From: Oscillospiraceae bacterium
Lineage (GTDB): Bacteria > Bacillota > Clostridia > Oscillospirales > Ruminococcaceae
Direction of reading: 5' to 3'
Assembly: GCA_009777835.1 (NCBI GenBank)
Contig: WRKZ01000003.1
Span: 1 to 62,129 of the forward strand
Length of the DNA: 62,129 nucleotides
In this document: piece by piece, positions 7,913-17,395 of the stretch
How positions within the stretch are numbered: the stretch's first letter is position 1
How the letters are laid out: each line of letters begins with the position of its first letter
Notes under the pieces: model-generated
Seen by the model: only the letters and a program-made list of their open reading frames with translations
The model's database searches: none
Told to the model about the DNA's origin: nothing
Position numbers and translations under genes: made by a program

Positions 7913-8494
7913 CTAATAGGGGCATAATTCTTTTATTTGCTTTTCTGTTTTGTGAGATTCCCTCAAGGTAATAATGAGTTCCCTTGTGGGGTCAATGATT
8001 GTCACTTTCTTGCCTTTTTCTTTTGCGTAATTAATCGTCTGCATCGTTCCGCCGATTTGCCCATCGTAAATTGCCATCAGCTCATCGCAGTTATCCGCTA
8101 AGTAACGATTCCGTTTCGCCATACAGCCCTTGAAGTACGGGTATTCACTCACCATCACCACTTCATCGGCTTGACCGGCAATTTCACGGCAGAGCCTCCG
8201 CTCGGATTCCACCCACTTCCGGTCGTGTTCCAAACAAGGGAACACCGCCACAAACCGAACCAACGCCTCCGAATACCTCTGCTTAAGTTGAAGTACCGCC
8301 CGGGCGAACATCAAATCCGAGCCGAGTGCCATCCCACATTGAAACGTCAGGAATCCCCGGTCTAACATTTGGGTCAACTGAAGTTCAAGGCATTTCATTA
8401 TGATTTCAGTGGTTATATTGCTCTTTGAAAAGCAGGCGTTAAGTTTCTGGGTTCTGTACCCCGTGAAGGAACAGATTTTCTTGGCATAATTCAT
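7913..8494 (-). CDS. SLOG-family protein (YpsA/DUF1273-like)
   Basis: The start is taken as ATG 8494 (MNYAKKICSFTGYR), since family members begin just before the FTGYR motif, giving 193 residues. The Rossmann-like SLOG fold is supported by FTGYR, the glycine segment CGMALGSD, the central ERRLCREIA region and the late YDGQIGGT motif. SLOG proteins bind nucleotides or related ligands; YpsA in Bacillus is linked to cell division and stress. A perfect promoter ends so close to this start that the mRNA would be leaderless. An in-frame upstream ATG at 8536 overlaps that promoter and is less likely. Confidence 0.82.
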   Translation of the reverse strand: MNYAKKICSFTGYRTQKLNACFSKSNITTEIIMKCLELQLTQMLDRGFLTFQCGMALGSDLMFARAVLQLKQRYSEALVRFVAVFPCLEHDRKWVESERRLCREIAGQADEVVMVSEYPYFKGCMAKRNRYLADNCDELMAIYDGQIGGTMQTINYAKEKGKKVTIIDPTRELIITLRESHKTEKQIKELCPY

Positions 8495-8501
8495 AAAACT
8501 A

Positions 8502-8530
8502 ATTTTAGCATAAAATGAAAAATCTGTCAA
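8502..8530 (-). promoter_or_regulatory. Promoter giving a leaderless SLOG mRNA
   Basis: TTGACA (8530-8525) and TAAAAT (8507-8502) are 17 nt apart. The expected transcription start (about 7 nt after the -10 box) falls at about 8495-8494, on the ATG itself. Confidence 0.65.
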
Positions 8531-8537
8531 CAGCATA

Positions 8538-8566
8538 TTGATTTTTTACAAATATTGAGGTATAAT
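8538..8566 (+). promoter_or_regulatory. Promoter of dprA region
   Basis: TTGATT (8538-8543) and TATAAT (8561-8566) are 17 nt apart. Only 7 bp separate this -35 box from the divergent SLOG promoter, so the two may compete. A leader of about 145 nt precedes the chosen dprA start. It contains small inverted repeats such as CACGC-ATT-GCGTG. Confidence 0.65.
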
Positions 8567-8717
8567 TAATTAGTAGAAACAGAAGGGGACGCAGTTTGAA
8601 AATGAATCAAGAAAGGGCGCGTGTGAAAGGCGGCGTTTTCACCGTTTGGCTTCGTCAAGCAAGCAAAGCTTGTTCTTGTAAGCATTGGTGCGCGGCAAAC
8701 CACGCATTGCGTGTTAC

Positions 8718-10007
8718 ATGGAAAATCTGAAACCGTATTACATCTGGTTACTTTCGGTGATGGGGACGGCGAATCCTAGGAGTATGCGGTTAATTTCGCA
8801 TTTCGGGGGAATCAAACAAGTGCATGAAGCCCTCACATCCGGCGAGACTAACTTCCTTAAACCGTGGGAAGCAAAGGCACTGAACAGTCCTAAATCCACC
8901 CTCGAAAAATCGCACGAACTCATAAACTGGTGTGAAAAGCACGGCTACGGAATCGTGACTTTTGATGAGCCTGATTACCCCGACTCATTAAAGCATATTC
9001 ATAATCCGCCGCCGGTACTCTTCACCGAGGGCGATATAAAAGGAATCAGCGACGAAATTCGCATAAACGTCATCGGAACAAGAACCCCATGTGAATACAG
9101 CTACAAGGTCGCTTCCGCCGTATGTGCGGGATTAGCGAGAACCGGCATCGTCATAGTAAGCGGAATGGCGGTAGGTCTGGATAAATGCGCAATGACCGCC
9201 GCACTCGAAAATTCGGGAAGGGTAGCCGGTGTACTTGCTTGCGGAATCGATGTGGAATATCCGCGGGGAAGCAAATCTTTCCGAAAAAGCGTTGCCGAAT
9301 CGGGGGGAGTCTGCATTTCAGAACTCATGCCGCGTGATTCTACCCGCCCTGCCTACTTTCAGTACCGCAACCGAATTATGTCGGGTCTGTCGGCGGGAAC
9401 GCTGATTATCGAAGCGGGCGAACGTTCGGGATGTCATATCACGGCACTCCACGCAATCAGCCAGAATCGGGACTTGTTTTGCGTTCCGCCGCACGATATT
9501 CTCGACCCGCGCTATTCGGGAGTTATTCGATACTTACGTGACGGAGCGATTCCCGTGTTCAGCCACATTGATATAATCAATGAGTATCTGAGCGATGTCT
9601 GCGAACGCCTGTCGGACAACAGCGAATACGAATCCGCTTCACCGAAAAACCTGGAGAAAAAAGAAACCGCGCCCGCTAATCCGGGCAAAGCGGCTAAATC
9701 GAGCAAATCAAGTAAAACGAGTAATAAATCCGGGGTTTCCGCAAAAAGTGAATCCGCCGAAAATAATGAAATCTCATTCAAAAAGAAAAGCCCGGTTACA
9801 CAAGCCGCCCCGAAAGTCGATTATGAGCAACTGCCTGAAGAGCAGGTGAAAATCATCGTCGCACTGAAAAAGAAAAAGCTGACCTTCGACGAAATCGTCA
9901 AGAAGAAGCTGTGCGAACCCGACAAGGCATACGAAATCCTGCTTGACATGGAACTCGACGGATTAATTGAACGCGTCGCAGGGGATACATATGCCGTAAT
10001 CCGATGA
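8718..10007 (+). CDS. dprA: DNA-processing protein DprA
   Basis: Loads RecA on incoming single-stranded DNA during natural transformation. Residues 1-70 are the helical SAM-like domain. About 75-290 form the Rossmann core, with GTRTP, VSGMAVGLDKCA, GCGIDVEYPRG-like and RNRIMSGLS motifs. A Lys/Ser/Pro-rich linker of about 70 residues (320-370) leads to a C-terminal winged-helix domain. The start is uncertain: 8718 ATG matches the usual N-terminus, while a TTG at 8685 extends the frame; neither has a clear Shine-Dalgarno sequence. The linker is longer than usual. Confidence 0.9.
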   Translation: MENLKPYYIWLLSVMGTANPRSMRLISHFGGIKQVHEALTSGETNFLKPWEAKALNSPKSTLEKSHELINWCEKHGYGIVTFDEPDYPDSLKHIHNPPPVLFTEGDIKGISDEIRINVIGTRTPCEYSYKVASAVCAGLARTGIVIVSGMAVGLDKCAMTAALENSGRVAGVLACGIDVEYPRGSKSFRKSVAESGGVCISELMPRDSTRPAYFQYRNRIMSGLSAGTLIIEAGERSGCHITALHAISQNRDLFCVPPHDILDPRYSGVIRYLRDGAIPVFSHIDIINEYLSDVCERLSDNSEYESASPKNLEKKETAPANPGKAAKSSKSSKTSNKSGVSAKSESAENNEISFKKKSPVTQAAPKVDYEQLPEEQVKIIVALKKKKLTFDEIVKKKLCEPDKAYEILLDMELDGLIERVAGDTYAVIR

Positions 10008-10027
10008 CGAGTAGCGAGCGAAAATTT

Positions 10028-10048
10028 AGATTGGATTCATTCCAATCT
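10028..10048 (+). terminator. Short hairpin after dprA
   Basis: AGATTGGA and TCCAATCT form an 8-bp stem with a 5-nt loop, followed by TTTAAAA. It is a weak terminator, or an operator for the downstream alcohol dehydrogenase gene. Confidence 0.4.
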
Positions 10049-10091
10049 TTAAAATAACTATAATAAAAGATATATAATAAGGAGAAAACCC

Positions 10092-11237
10092 ATGCAAAAC
10101 TTTAACTTCTGCTCCCCAACCTATTTTGAATTCGGGAAGAATTCGGAAGCCCAAGCCGGCGAACTCGTGAGGAAATACGGCGGCAAAAAAGTCCTGCTGC
10201 ATTACGGCGGCGGCTCAATCAAAAAGTCCGGACTGTATGACCGAGTGGTTAAATCGTTGAGCGACAAGGACATCGACTTCGTGGAACTCGGCGGAGCGCA
10301 ACCCAATCCGATTGATACGCTCGTATACGAAGGAATCGAACTCTGCCGAAACGAAAAGGTTGACTTTATCCTGGCAGTCGGTGGAGGAAGCGCGATTGAT
10401 TCGGCAAAGGCAATCGCGGCGGGGGTTCCGTACGACGGGGATTTCTGGGACTTCTTTTCCGGCACCTACATCGAGGAAGCCCTGCCGGTCGGAACAGTTC
10501 TTACAATTGCTGCGGCGGGAAGCGAAGGCAGTTGCAACTCGGTCATTACCAAAGTTGACGGAAAACTCAAGCGCGGTGCGTGCGGTGAGGTGATTCGCCC
10601 GGTCTTCTCGATTCTCAACCCGGAACTGACCCAAACCCTTCCGCCGTATCACACTGCGGCAGGTTCGACCGATATTCTAGTGCATATATTCGAGCGATAT
10701 TTTTCCAACACCGAAGAAGTCGAAGTCACCGACCGACTCTGCGAAGCTCTCGCAAAGACAGTTATAAATCAAACACCGCGAGTAATCGCCGACCCGAACA
10801 ACTATGCCGCCCGCGCAAACATTATGTGGGCGGGAATGATTGCGCACAACAACCTGTGTGGAGTCGGCAGAGACCAAGACTGGGCAAGTCATGCTATGGA
10901 ACATGAATTGTCGGCTGCCTATGACGCAATCCATGGGGCGGGACTTGCGGTAATAAATCCCGCATGGATGAAGTTTGTCTCAAAGAAGAACCCTCATAAA
11001 TTCGAACAATTCGCTAAACAAATCTGGGAAGTTGATGATATTGATACAGCAATCGCACGATACCGAGAATTCCTCAAAAATATAGGTATGCCGTCATCGA
11101 TTAAAGAGTTCGGTGGGGTTGAAGAAGACATTCCGAAACTGGCAAAAAACATCGGGTTGACAGAAGAACGTGACTTCGGCGGCTATGTTGAGCTGAACAT
11201 TCACGACGTTGAAGAGATTTATAAACTTGCGTTTTAG
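10092..11237 (+). CDS. Iron-containing alcohol dehydrogenase
   Basis: The 381-residue protein belongs to the group III alcohol dehydrogenases, closest in layout to the NAD(P)H-dependent butanol/aldehyde reductases (YugJ/YugK, BDH). The nucleotide site shows YGGGS and VGGGSAIDSAKAIA. The metal ligands are the Asp and His of STDILVH, a His in the SHAMEHEL segment and the His of HGAGLAV. It probably reduces fermentation aldehydes to alcohols; the substrate cannot be read. AAGGAG lies 7 nt before the ATG. Its end overlaps the next gene by 29 nt. Confidence 0.92.
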   Translation: MQNFNFCSPTYFEFGKNSEAQAGELVRKYGGKKVLLHYGGGSIKKSGLYDRVVKSLSDKDIDFVELGGAQPNPIDTLVYEGIELCRNEKVDFILAVGGGSAIDSAKAIAAGVPYDGDFWDFFSGTYIEEALPVGTVLTIAAAGSEGSCNSVITKVDGKLKRGACGEVIRPVFSILNPELTQTLPPYHTAAGSTDILVHIFERYFSNTEEVEVTDRLCEALAKTVINQTPRVIADPNNYAARANIMWAGMIAHNNLCGVGRDQDWASHAMEHELSAAYDAIHGAGLAVINPAWMKFVSKKNPHKFEQFAKQIWEVDDIDTAIARYREFLKNIGMPSSIKEFGGVEEDIPKLAKNIGLTEERDFGGYVELNIHDVEEIYKLAF

Positions 11238-11955
11238 AGTAGAAGTAGCGACTGTGAATCAGCTTGTCGAGGCAGCTTCGCTAGGTCAACCCGAATATGT
11301 TTACACGTCTTCGAGCCTGCTTACGCCCGAAGTTTCAAACAAAATCGAAGACAAAGCGAGAATCATAGTTCTGCCACCGATATTCACATGCGGGAAATTG
11401 TGCGGCTTACGCAACCTCGGATTTTCGAGAGTGCTGGCACACACAATCGGACACATTCCGGTTATTCATGAAGCGGGAATGACCGGTCATGGAGGGTTCC
11501 GATTAAACATCACGAATTCGGCGGCATTAAAAGAATACGCTTCCCTTGGATTAGCCGATACAATTATGTCAATCGAAGTAAGTTTACAGCGGTTAGGCTC
11601 GCTTTCGCGCTCATTTCCGCCGTTTCCGATAGGGGTATACGCTTATGGGCGATTACCCATGATGTTGTTGAAGCGTTCACCAAACGTGGGGGATTCCGAT
11701 GGATTCACCGACCGAAAAGGTAAATTCATTCGGATTGTCAACCACGGCAATAACCAAAACGAGTACGAGTTGCTTAATCCCGATGTGCTGTGCTTAAGCG
11801 ACAGAGTGTCCGACTTAGAGCAAGCGAAACTTGATTTCGTTGTCTTGAAACTTTCGCCGGGTGAATCGGTAAAGCAGATTCTTGAGATGTTTGAGAATGG
11901 AATTAAACCCGAAAACAACTCAAAACTACGGCACACGAAGGGATTGTATTATTAA
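11209..11955 (+). CDS. U32-peptidase-like protein, cysteine-poor
   Basis: The 248-residue protein matches the second half of peptidase family U32: NITNSAALKEYASLG, the YGRLPMM segment, then FTDRKG and ELLNPDVLCLSDR. Full members have a Cys-rich stretch after the YGR motif (typically NCP). Here the equivalent reads KRSPN, and the later cysteines are also missing. The start at 11209 overlaps the dehydrogenase. A TTG at 11227 in frame is an alternative. It ends 1 nt before dut. It may be a divergent binding protein rather than an active enzyme. Confidence 0.7.
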   Translation: MKRFINLRFRVEVATVNQLVEAASLGQPEYVYTSSSLLTPEVSNKIEDKARIIVLPPIFTCGKLCGLRNLGFSRVLAHTIGHIPVIHEAGMTGHGGFRLNITNSAALKEYASLGLADTIMSIEVSLQRLGSLSRSFPPFPIGVYAYGRLPMMLLKRSPNVGDSDGFTDRKGKFIRIVNHGNNQNEYELLNPDVLCLSDRVSDLEQAKLDFVVLKLSPGESVKQILEMFENGIKPENNSKLRHTKGLYY

Positions 11956-11956
11956 A

Positions 11957-12397
11957 ATGACTGTAAACTTCATCAAATTGAATTCCGGGGCGAAGCCGCC
12001 TTTTCGTGCAACCGAAGACAGTGCGGGTTCGGATTTGTTCGCGTGTCTCGAAAACGTTGAAGAGGAAGTAATCGAAAGCGGAGAACGTCGGTTGATTCCA
12101 ACCGGGCTTGCACTGGAAATCCCAAGGGGTTACGGGGGGTTCGTTTTCCCGCGGAGTTCACTTTCAAGTAAGTATGGGATTTCGCTGTCTAATTGCGTTG
12201 GGGTTATAGATGCTGATTATCGCGGCGAAGTCTCGATTGCTTTAATAAATCATTCGGATATGCGGTATACCGTCAAAAACGGTGAGCGAATCGCTCAGTT
12301 AGTGTTGTTGCCGGTCGAAATGCCTGTTTTCATTGAATGTGAGCAGCTTTCAGAGACAGAACGCGGTTCGGGCGGCTTTGGTTCGACAGGAAACTGA
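11957..12397 (+). CDS. dut: dUTP diphosphatase
   Basis: Hydrolyses dUTP to dUMP, keeping uracil out of DNA. The start is ATG 11957, which gives the usual N-terminus and 146 residues. All five trimeric-dUTPase motifs are present: AGSDLFA, PRSSLSSKYGI, GVIDADYRGEV, NGERIAQLV and the C-terminal RGSGGFGSTG arm. It follows the U32-like gene after one base, so translation is likely coupled. Confidence 0.95.
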   Translation: MTVNFIKLNSGAKPPFRATEDSAGSDLFACLENVEEEVIESGERRLIPTGLALEIPRGYGGFVFPRSSLSSKYGISLSNCVGVIDADYRGEVSIALINHSDMRYTVKNGERIAQLVLLPVEMPVFIECEQLSETERGSGGFGSTGN

Positions 12398-12427
12398 CAG
12401 AATCTTCATAAAATTTGAAATAAATAG

Positions 12428-12456
12428 TTGTAACATAATCATAATCGTGTTATAAT
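12428..12456 (+). promoter_or_regulatory. Promoter of the mre operon
   Basis: TTGTAA (12428-12433) and TATAAT (12451-12456) are 17 nt apart. The implied leader to mreB is about 135 nt. Confidence 0.7.
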
Positions 12457-12519
12457 AAAGAGTAGAGTGTAAAATCTGGAAATCCGGAACTGTGATAAGA
12501 GAGAAAGCGAGAAGGTCTG

Positions 12520-12551
12520 CCGCATTGAGCTTTGCGGCTCTCTGAATGCGG
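12520..12551 (+). promoter_or_regulatory. Stem-loop in the mreB leader
   Basis: CCGCATT pairs with AATGCGG, with an inner GAGC-GCTC stem and a 4-nt bulge. No T-tract follows, so it is not a terminator. No known riboswitch was recognised. Confidence 0.4.
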
Positions 12552-12598
12552 GAACGTAGATTAAAACAGGGAAATCTTTAAAGGGAAGGTATTAAAAA

Positions 12599-13624
12599 AT
12601 GTTTGCAAAAGATATAGGAATCGACTTAGGAACGGCTAATACGCTTGTTTATATGCGGGGAAAAGGGATTATCATTCGCGAACCCAGCGTAGTTGCGGTC
12701 GAGATTAAAACCGACAGGGTCAGATATGTCGGACAGGAGGCGAAGGACGTTATCGGTCGTACTCCCGGTTCGATTGCGGCGGTCAGGCCGTTGAAAGACG
12801 GTGTAATCGCCGACTTCGATATGACCACAAGTATGTTGGAGGCTTTCATCAAGAAAGCGGTCAAGAACAGGGCATTCGCTAAGTTGCGAGTAATTATCTG
12901 TATTCCGTCGGGGATTACTGCGGTTGAACGCAGGGCGGTAAAGGAGTCAGCACAACGCGCAGGGGCGAAACGCGTCTTCATAATTGAAGAACCTATGGCG
13001 GCGGCAATCGGTGCGGGGCTTCCCGTAGAAGAACCGGCGGGTTCCATGATAGTCGATATCGGCGGCGGAACAACCGAAGTCGCTGTGATTTCGTTAGGCG
13101 GGATTGTTACGTCCAAATCTGTAAGGGTCGCAGGGGATGAGTTCGACTCATCAATCGCCAATTATATAAAGAAGAAATACAACCTCCTCATAGGTGAACG
13201 CACGGCAGAAAACATCAAAATGAACATCGGTTCGGCGTACCCATTCGAGAGCGAAGAACTGCAAATGGATATAAAAGGGCGAAATTTGCTAAACGGTTTG
13301 CCGGAAAACATTCTGATTACCAGTGTTGAAATTCGCGAGGCACTCGCCGACCCGCTAAGCCACGTGATTGAGGCGATAAAAGCAACTTTGGAAAAGACTC
13401 CGCCGGAATTAGCCGCAGACATCATCGACCAAGGGATTATGTTGGCGGGGGGCGGCGCATTATTGAAGGGTCTCGACAAACTGATTCACAGCGAGACAGG
13501 TATGCCGGTAAAAATCGCCGAACGCCCGATAGACTGTGTTGCCGACGGCACGGGAAAAGTCCTCGAAAATATCGATAAACTCGGCGAGGTCCTCAACGAC
13601 GACGATTCGGTCAGGTATTATTGA
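12599..13624 (+). CDS. mreB: Rod-shape actin homologue MreB
   Basis: A membrane-associated actin-like ATPase that guides the elongation machinery. The 341 residues include the phosphate-1 loop [14 protein letters not shown], the phosphate-2 stretch [13 protein letters not shown] and the adenosine motif [22 protein letters not shown] lies 9 nt before the ATG. It is first in an mreB-mreC-mreD-PBP2 operon, so the organism probably elongates as a rod. Confidence 0.97.
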   Translation: MFAKDIGIDLGTANTLVYMRGKGIIIREPSVVAVEIKTDRVRYVGQEAKDVIGRTPGSIAAVRPLKDGVIADFDMTTSMLEAFIKKAVKNRAFAKLRVIICIPSGITAVERRAVKESAQRAGAKRVFIIEEPMAAAIGAGLPVEEPAGSMIVDIGGGTTEVAVISLGGIVTSKSVRVAGDEFDSSIANYIKKKYNLLIGERTAENIKMNIGSAYPFESEELQMDIKGRNLLNGLPENILITSVEIREALADPLSHVIEAIKATLEKTPPELAADIIDQGIMLAGGGALLKGLDKLIHSETGMPVKIAERPIDCVADGTGKVLENIDKLGEVLNDDDSVRYY

Positions 13625-13661
13625 AAGTAATATAAGTAAGATTTAAGGGCGGGGGGTTGCA

Positions 13662-14522
13662 TTGAAAGAATTCATACACAGCCGCAGATTTAAAGTCATA
13701 GTCTGTATCTTTGCATTGCTATTGGGATTCATGATTTATGCGGCGGCGGCAGGCGGGGCAGCCTCTTTACCCGAAAGAGTTTTCAAGACCGTCACCTCAC
13801 CCTTCGTGCGATTTTCAACCGGGATTTCCAACTTCGTGGTGGATAACGTCGATAAGGTCGTGAATGCCGACCGATATAAACGCGAAAACGATGAATACAG
13901 AAAGATTATTTCGGAACTGAATCAACAAATTGTAAATATCGATGAACTCAAAAACGAGAATCGACTTCTACAGGAATTACTCGAAATGTCCAACGAAAAC
14001 CCCGACTTTTCTTTTCCCGACGGAATCTGCACAATCATTGCACGAAACGGGAATGACCCTTTCGCCGGATTTACAATCGACCGCGGCGGGAATCACGGAA
14101 TCAGTTTAAACGACCTGGTGTTGACTCATGTAGGTGTGGTGGGAATAATCAGCCAGGTTGCACCGGGGTATTCGCAGGTAACGACTCTGCTCTCTCCGGA
14201 GGTAGGTATAGGGGTTATAACCACCCGCAGTAACATTGAGGGCGTTCTGCAAAACGACATAGTCTTCACACGGGACGGGTTGGTTCGGGTAAGTTTTATT
14301 CACAGTAACGCCGATATAGAAGTCGGCGATATGTTCGTAACAATCGGAAAATCAGGGGTCTATCCTCCGGGACAAATCGTGGGTAAAGTGGTGGAAGTTT
14401 ACGACGATTCTAACGGTATGTCGAAACACGCTTTAATCGAACCGGCAGAAGATGTCACACGGTTGAACAGCGTAATAGTTATAACCGACTTTGAAGGTCG
14501 GGAAGAAAACGAAGATAAATAA
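13662..14522 (+). CDS. mreC: Cell-shape protein MreC
   Basis: The 286-residue protein has a short cytoplasmic start, one membrane segment (about 9-29), a coiled coil (about 65-110) and the two-part beta domain of MreC (about 120-275). It links MreB to the periplasmic/external PBP complex. The start is TTG 13662, after a G-rich site GGGCGGGGGG. The stop TAA shares its last base with the mreD ATG. Confidence 0.93.
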   Translation: MKEFIHSRRFKVIVCIFALLLGFMIYAAAAGGAASLPERVFKTVTSPFVRFSTGISNFVVDNVDKVVNADRYKRENDEYRKIISELNQQIVNIDELKNENRLLQELLEMSNENPDFSFPDGICTIIARNGNDPFAGFTIDRGGNHGISLNDLVLTHVGVVGIISQVAPGYSQVTTLLSPEVGIGVITTRSNIEGVLQNDIVFTRDGLVRVSFIHSNADIEVGDMFVTIGKSGVYPPGQIVGKVVEVYDDSNGMSKHALIEPAEDVTRLNSVIVITDFEGREENEDK

Positions 14523-15163
14523 TGAAAAAGAATCGTAAACACAGGTCGTTTCGGGGAGGATTCCGCGGGAATGAGCGTAGTCAAGCGCAAGCAAAATGGC
14601 TGAAGTGGCTTTTCTACTCGTTGATGTTGCTTTTTCTGTACATGGTCATGGCAGGCGGATTCTTCCGCAATTGGCAGCCGATTCTGCTTATTCCGTTAGC
14701 GACCGCCGTCGCAATGCGTGAAAGTGAGCTTTCGGCATCGATTTTCGGTGGACTATGCGGGCTGTTCATTGACTTATCCGGCGGGAAACTTTTCGGGTTT
14801 ACAGGAACGGGACTAATGCTCGGCTGTCTTGGCGCGGCATTGCTTTCGACAAACCTGATTAAAGTCAACCTCATTAACTTTTTATGGGTGAACGGGGTGG
14901 TCTGTTTTTTCATGGCAATGAACGACTATTTATTCAGATACGTTTTATTCGGTGTGAGTAATTCTCGTTTTATTCTGAGGGATTTCATAATCCCCTCTCA
15001 TCTATCGGCAGTGATTTTGTCTCCGCTGTTCTATTTTACGGTGCGACTCATTGCAGAACGCTTTTCACCGCATGAAAACCTACGGATTTCCCATAATCGG
15101 CATAATCGCCGAACCACCGCCGACAAAACCAAATCAGACTCAAAACAGGAGGATTCAGCATGA
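14522..15163 (+). CDS. mreD: Cell-shape membrane protein MreD
   Basis: The 213-residue protein has about five membrane segments (residues 20-180), flanked by a basic N-terminus and a charged tail. Size, hydrophobicity and position between mreC and PBP2 identify it. It overlaps mreC by one base (TAATG) and PBP2 by four (ATGA). Confidence 0.9.
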   Translation: MKKNRKHRSFRGGFRGNERSQAQAKWLKWLFYSLMLLFLYMVMAGGFFRNWQPILLIPLATAVAMRESELSASIFGGLCGLFIDLSGGKLFGFTGTGLMLGCLGAALLSTNLIKVNLINFLWVNGVVCFFMAMNDYLFRYVLFGVSNSRFILRDFIIPSHLSAVILSPLFYFTVRLIAERFSPHENLRISHNRHNRRTTADKTKSDSKQEDSA

Positions 15164-17331
15164 CTAAAATACGGGATTTCTTTTCGGGTGCAACCAACTT
15201 CATCGGTCGGATTTCACACATAATAAGGATTTCCGCACTAATAGCCGTCATGCTTGCGCTTGCGTTTATGTGCGTAATTCGGCTTTTACAGATTCAAGTC
15301 GTAGATGCCGGGAAATACACCCACCACCGAACACAAACCTTCACGGCTGAACAGATGGTTCCGGCAGTTCGCGGACAAATTTTCGACAGCCACGGCAGGA
15401 AACTCAACACCAATCAAATCGTCTATAAGGCGATTGTTCAGCGGGCGTTTCTGCCTTTCGACGAAGAAAACGATGTCATTGCGGGGGTTCTTCACATTTT
15501 AATGAAGCACGACCACGAATGGCTCGACGAGATTCCGATTACCATAAACCCCAATCACGAAACCGGGCTGTTCCAGTTTAAGAACGCCCCTGACGTTTCG
15601 GAAGATGAGCTGGCGCATTTCAAATCCAAACTGGGACTGAACTATGATGCAACAGTCGAGAACTGTATCAAGGCACTCGCCGATAATTACCGCATCGATA
15701 CCGACAAATACGATGAACAGATGATTCGTTATATCGGAGGGGTTCGATACGAAATGGAGTTGAAAGACTTCTCTTTCAAGAATCGTTACGTATTTGCGGA
15801 AGACATTTCAATGGACGTTATTATCGAACTGAAAGAAAAAGCACTTCTCCTAAAAGGGGTTGACGTGGTTGAAGAACCCATTCGACTTTACAACGACCCA
15901 ACAGTTATGCCGTATCTTCGAGGGAGAATCAACGCAATCAACGAACAGCAGTATGCCGAATTAAAGGACTCGGGATACAGCCTTAATGACTCAATCGGAT
16001 TTTTCGGACTGGAAGAGAGTTTTGAACCGGTACTGAAAGGCGAACACGGAATTATCGAAATGACGCGGGACGCTTCATGGGAGACGATTTCGGTTAAAGT
16101 AACCCAAGAAGTCAAGGCGGGGAATTCCATCAAGTTGACAATTGACAGTGATTTTCAGCGGACGTTGGACGAGATACTCGCAAATCACATTAACTGGCAT
16201 AATTACACCAACGGAACAAGGTTAAGAAAGGTTCATACCAAAGCTACCGCCGGCTCGATTGTGGTTCTGGAAGTCAAAACCGGGAGAATCCTGGGAATGT
16301 CCAACTACCCGTCCTATAATCTCGACGATTATGTTGATTTAATGATTGCCGATGCGGCGGGGGATTCGCCTTTTGAGTATAAGCCGTTACTCAACCGAAG
16401 CACAGGTCACGGCTATCGACCGGGTTCGTCATTTAAGACGGTTACGGGAACCGCCGGGCTTATTCATGGGGTAGTAGAGCGGGGTTCGGCAGTTTCATGC
16501 GGGGGACAATACAGGATTTATTCGGACTTTCAGCCGTATTGTTGGAACAGAGGCGGTCATGGGGCGATGAATTCGCTGACCGCGTTGCTGCATTCCTGCA
16601 ACGTATATTATTACGACGTAGGAAGACGGCTCGGAATTGAACGGTTATCGGGGACAGCAATTGATTTATTCGGCGTTGGGACTGACTTAAATTGCGACAT
16701 TAAGATGTACCCCGGCAGAATGACCACACCCGAAATCATGGAAGAACTCATGAGTAGACCATTGTGGGAAGGTGACACGATTCAGGCGGCAATCGGTCAA
16801 TCGGAGAATCAGCTTACCCCACTCCACATGGCGACGGTTGCCATGACAATCGCAAACGGGGGAATTCGTTACCGACCTTACCTGGTGGATTCGGTATGGG
16901 ATTACGAGATGAATACACTCATCAATGAAACACAGCCGCAAATAATCGCTGATATGAGCGAAGGCAACGAAGCTGCATTTCAGGCAGTCCAAGACGGAAT
17001 GCGTATGCTCGGCAATCGTGATATAGGTGCAGGAATGTTGCGCGGTCTCCCCGGTCTGTTCGCATATAAGACGGGAACACCGGAAATAATCAAAGACCAA
17101 CTGTACGACTCGACCGTGTTAGGGTACTACCCTTATGATGACCCGCAGATTGCTTACGCGGTCGTGCTGGAAGGCGGTGAGTATTCGAGTTGGGTAATCC
17201 GCAATATTATAGATGCGTACTTCTACGATTGCTACGAACCGGCAATGAATGCCGACGGAAACGTCACGACCCATTGGCTCAGTTGGAGCAGCCCTGCACG
17301 AACACGTCAACCGAAAGCAATCGAACGATAA
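15160..17331 (+). CDS. mrdA: Class B penicillin-binding protein 2
   Basis: A transpeptidase of the elongasome that cross-links new peptidoglycan. The 723 residues have one membrane anchor (about 24-46), a pedestal/dimerisation region and the transpeptidase domain. The catalytic motifs are SSFK (in RPGSSFKTV), SCN (in LLHSCNVYYYD) and KTG (in YKTGTPE). It is the last gene of the mre operon, overlapping mreD by ATGA. The name mrdA is by function; Bacillota have several paralogues. Confidence 0.93.
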   Translation: MTKIRDFFSGATNFIGRISHIIRISALIAVMLALAFMCVIRLLQIQVVDAGKYTHHRTQTFTAEQMVPAVRGQIFDSHGRKLNTNQIVYKAIVQRAFLPFDEENDVIAGVLHILMKHDHEWLDEIPITINPNHETGLFQFKNAPDVSEDELAHFKSKLGLNYDATVENCIKALADNYRIDTDKYDEQMIRYIGGVRYEMELKDFSFKNRYVFAEDISMDVIIELKEKALLLKGVDVVEEPIRLYNDPTVMPYLRGRINAINEQQYAELKDSGYSLNDSIGFFGLEESFEPVLKGEHGIIEMTRDASWETISVKVTQEVKAGNSIKLTIDSDFQRTLDEILANHINWHNYTNGTRLRKVHTKATAGSIVVLEVKTGRILGMSNYPSYNLDDYVDLMIADAAGDSPFEYKPLLNRSTGHGYRPGSSFKTVTGTAGLIHGVVERGSAVSCGGQYRIYSDFQPYCWNRGGHGAMNSLTALLHSCNVYYYDVGRRLGIERLSGTAIDLFGVGTDLNCDIKMYPGRMTTPEIMEELMSRPLWEGDTIQAAIGQSENQLTPLHMATVAMTIANGGIRYRPYLVDSVWDYEMNTLINETQPQIIADMSEGNEAAFQAVQDGMRMLGNRDIGAGMLRGLPGLFAYKTGTPEIIKDQLYDSTVLGYYPYDDPQIAYAVVLEGGEYSSWVIRNIIDAYFYDCYEPAMNADGNVTTHWLSWSSPARTRQPKAIER

Positions 17332-17336
17332 TCCAC

Positions 17337-17365
17337 TTGACTAAAAGGGTTCGTTGTGGTATAAT
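17337..17365 (+). promoter_or_regulatory. Promoter of the methylglyoxal-synthase-like gene
   Basis: TTGACT (17337-17342) and TATAAT (17360-17365) are 17 nt apart, 30 nt upstream of the start codon. Confidence 0.75.
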
Positions 17366-17395
17366 GTAAAAAAATAAGGAAAGGGAATCTGTGTT

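Noticed and set aside
8602-8730. A 42-codon plus-strand ORF in the dprA leader
   Set aside because: It has no Shine-Dalgarno sequence and no recognisable family, and it overlaps the probable dprA start. It was left out as a gene.
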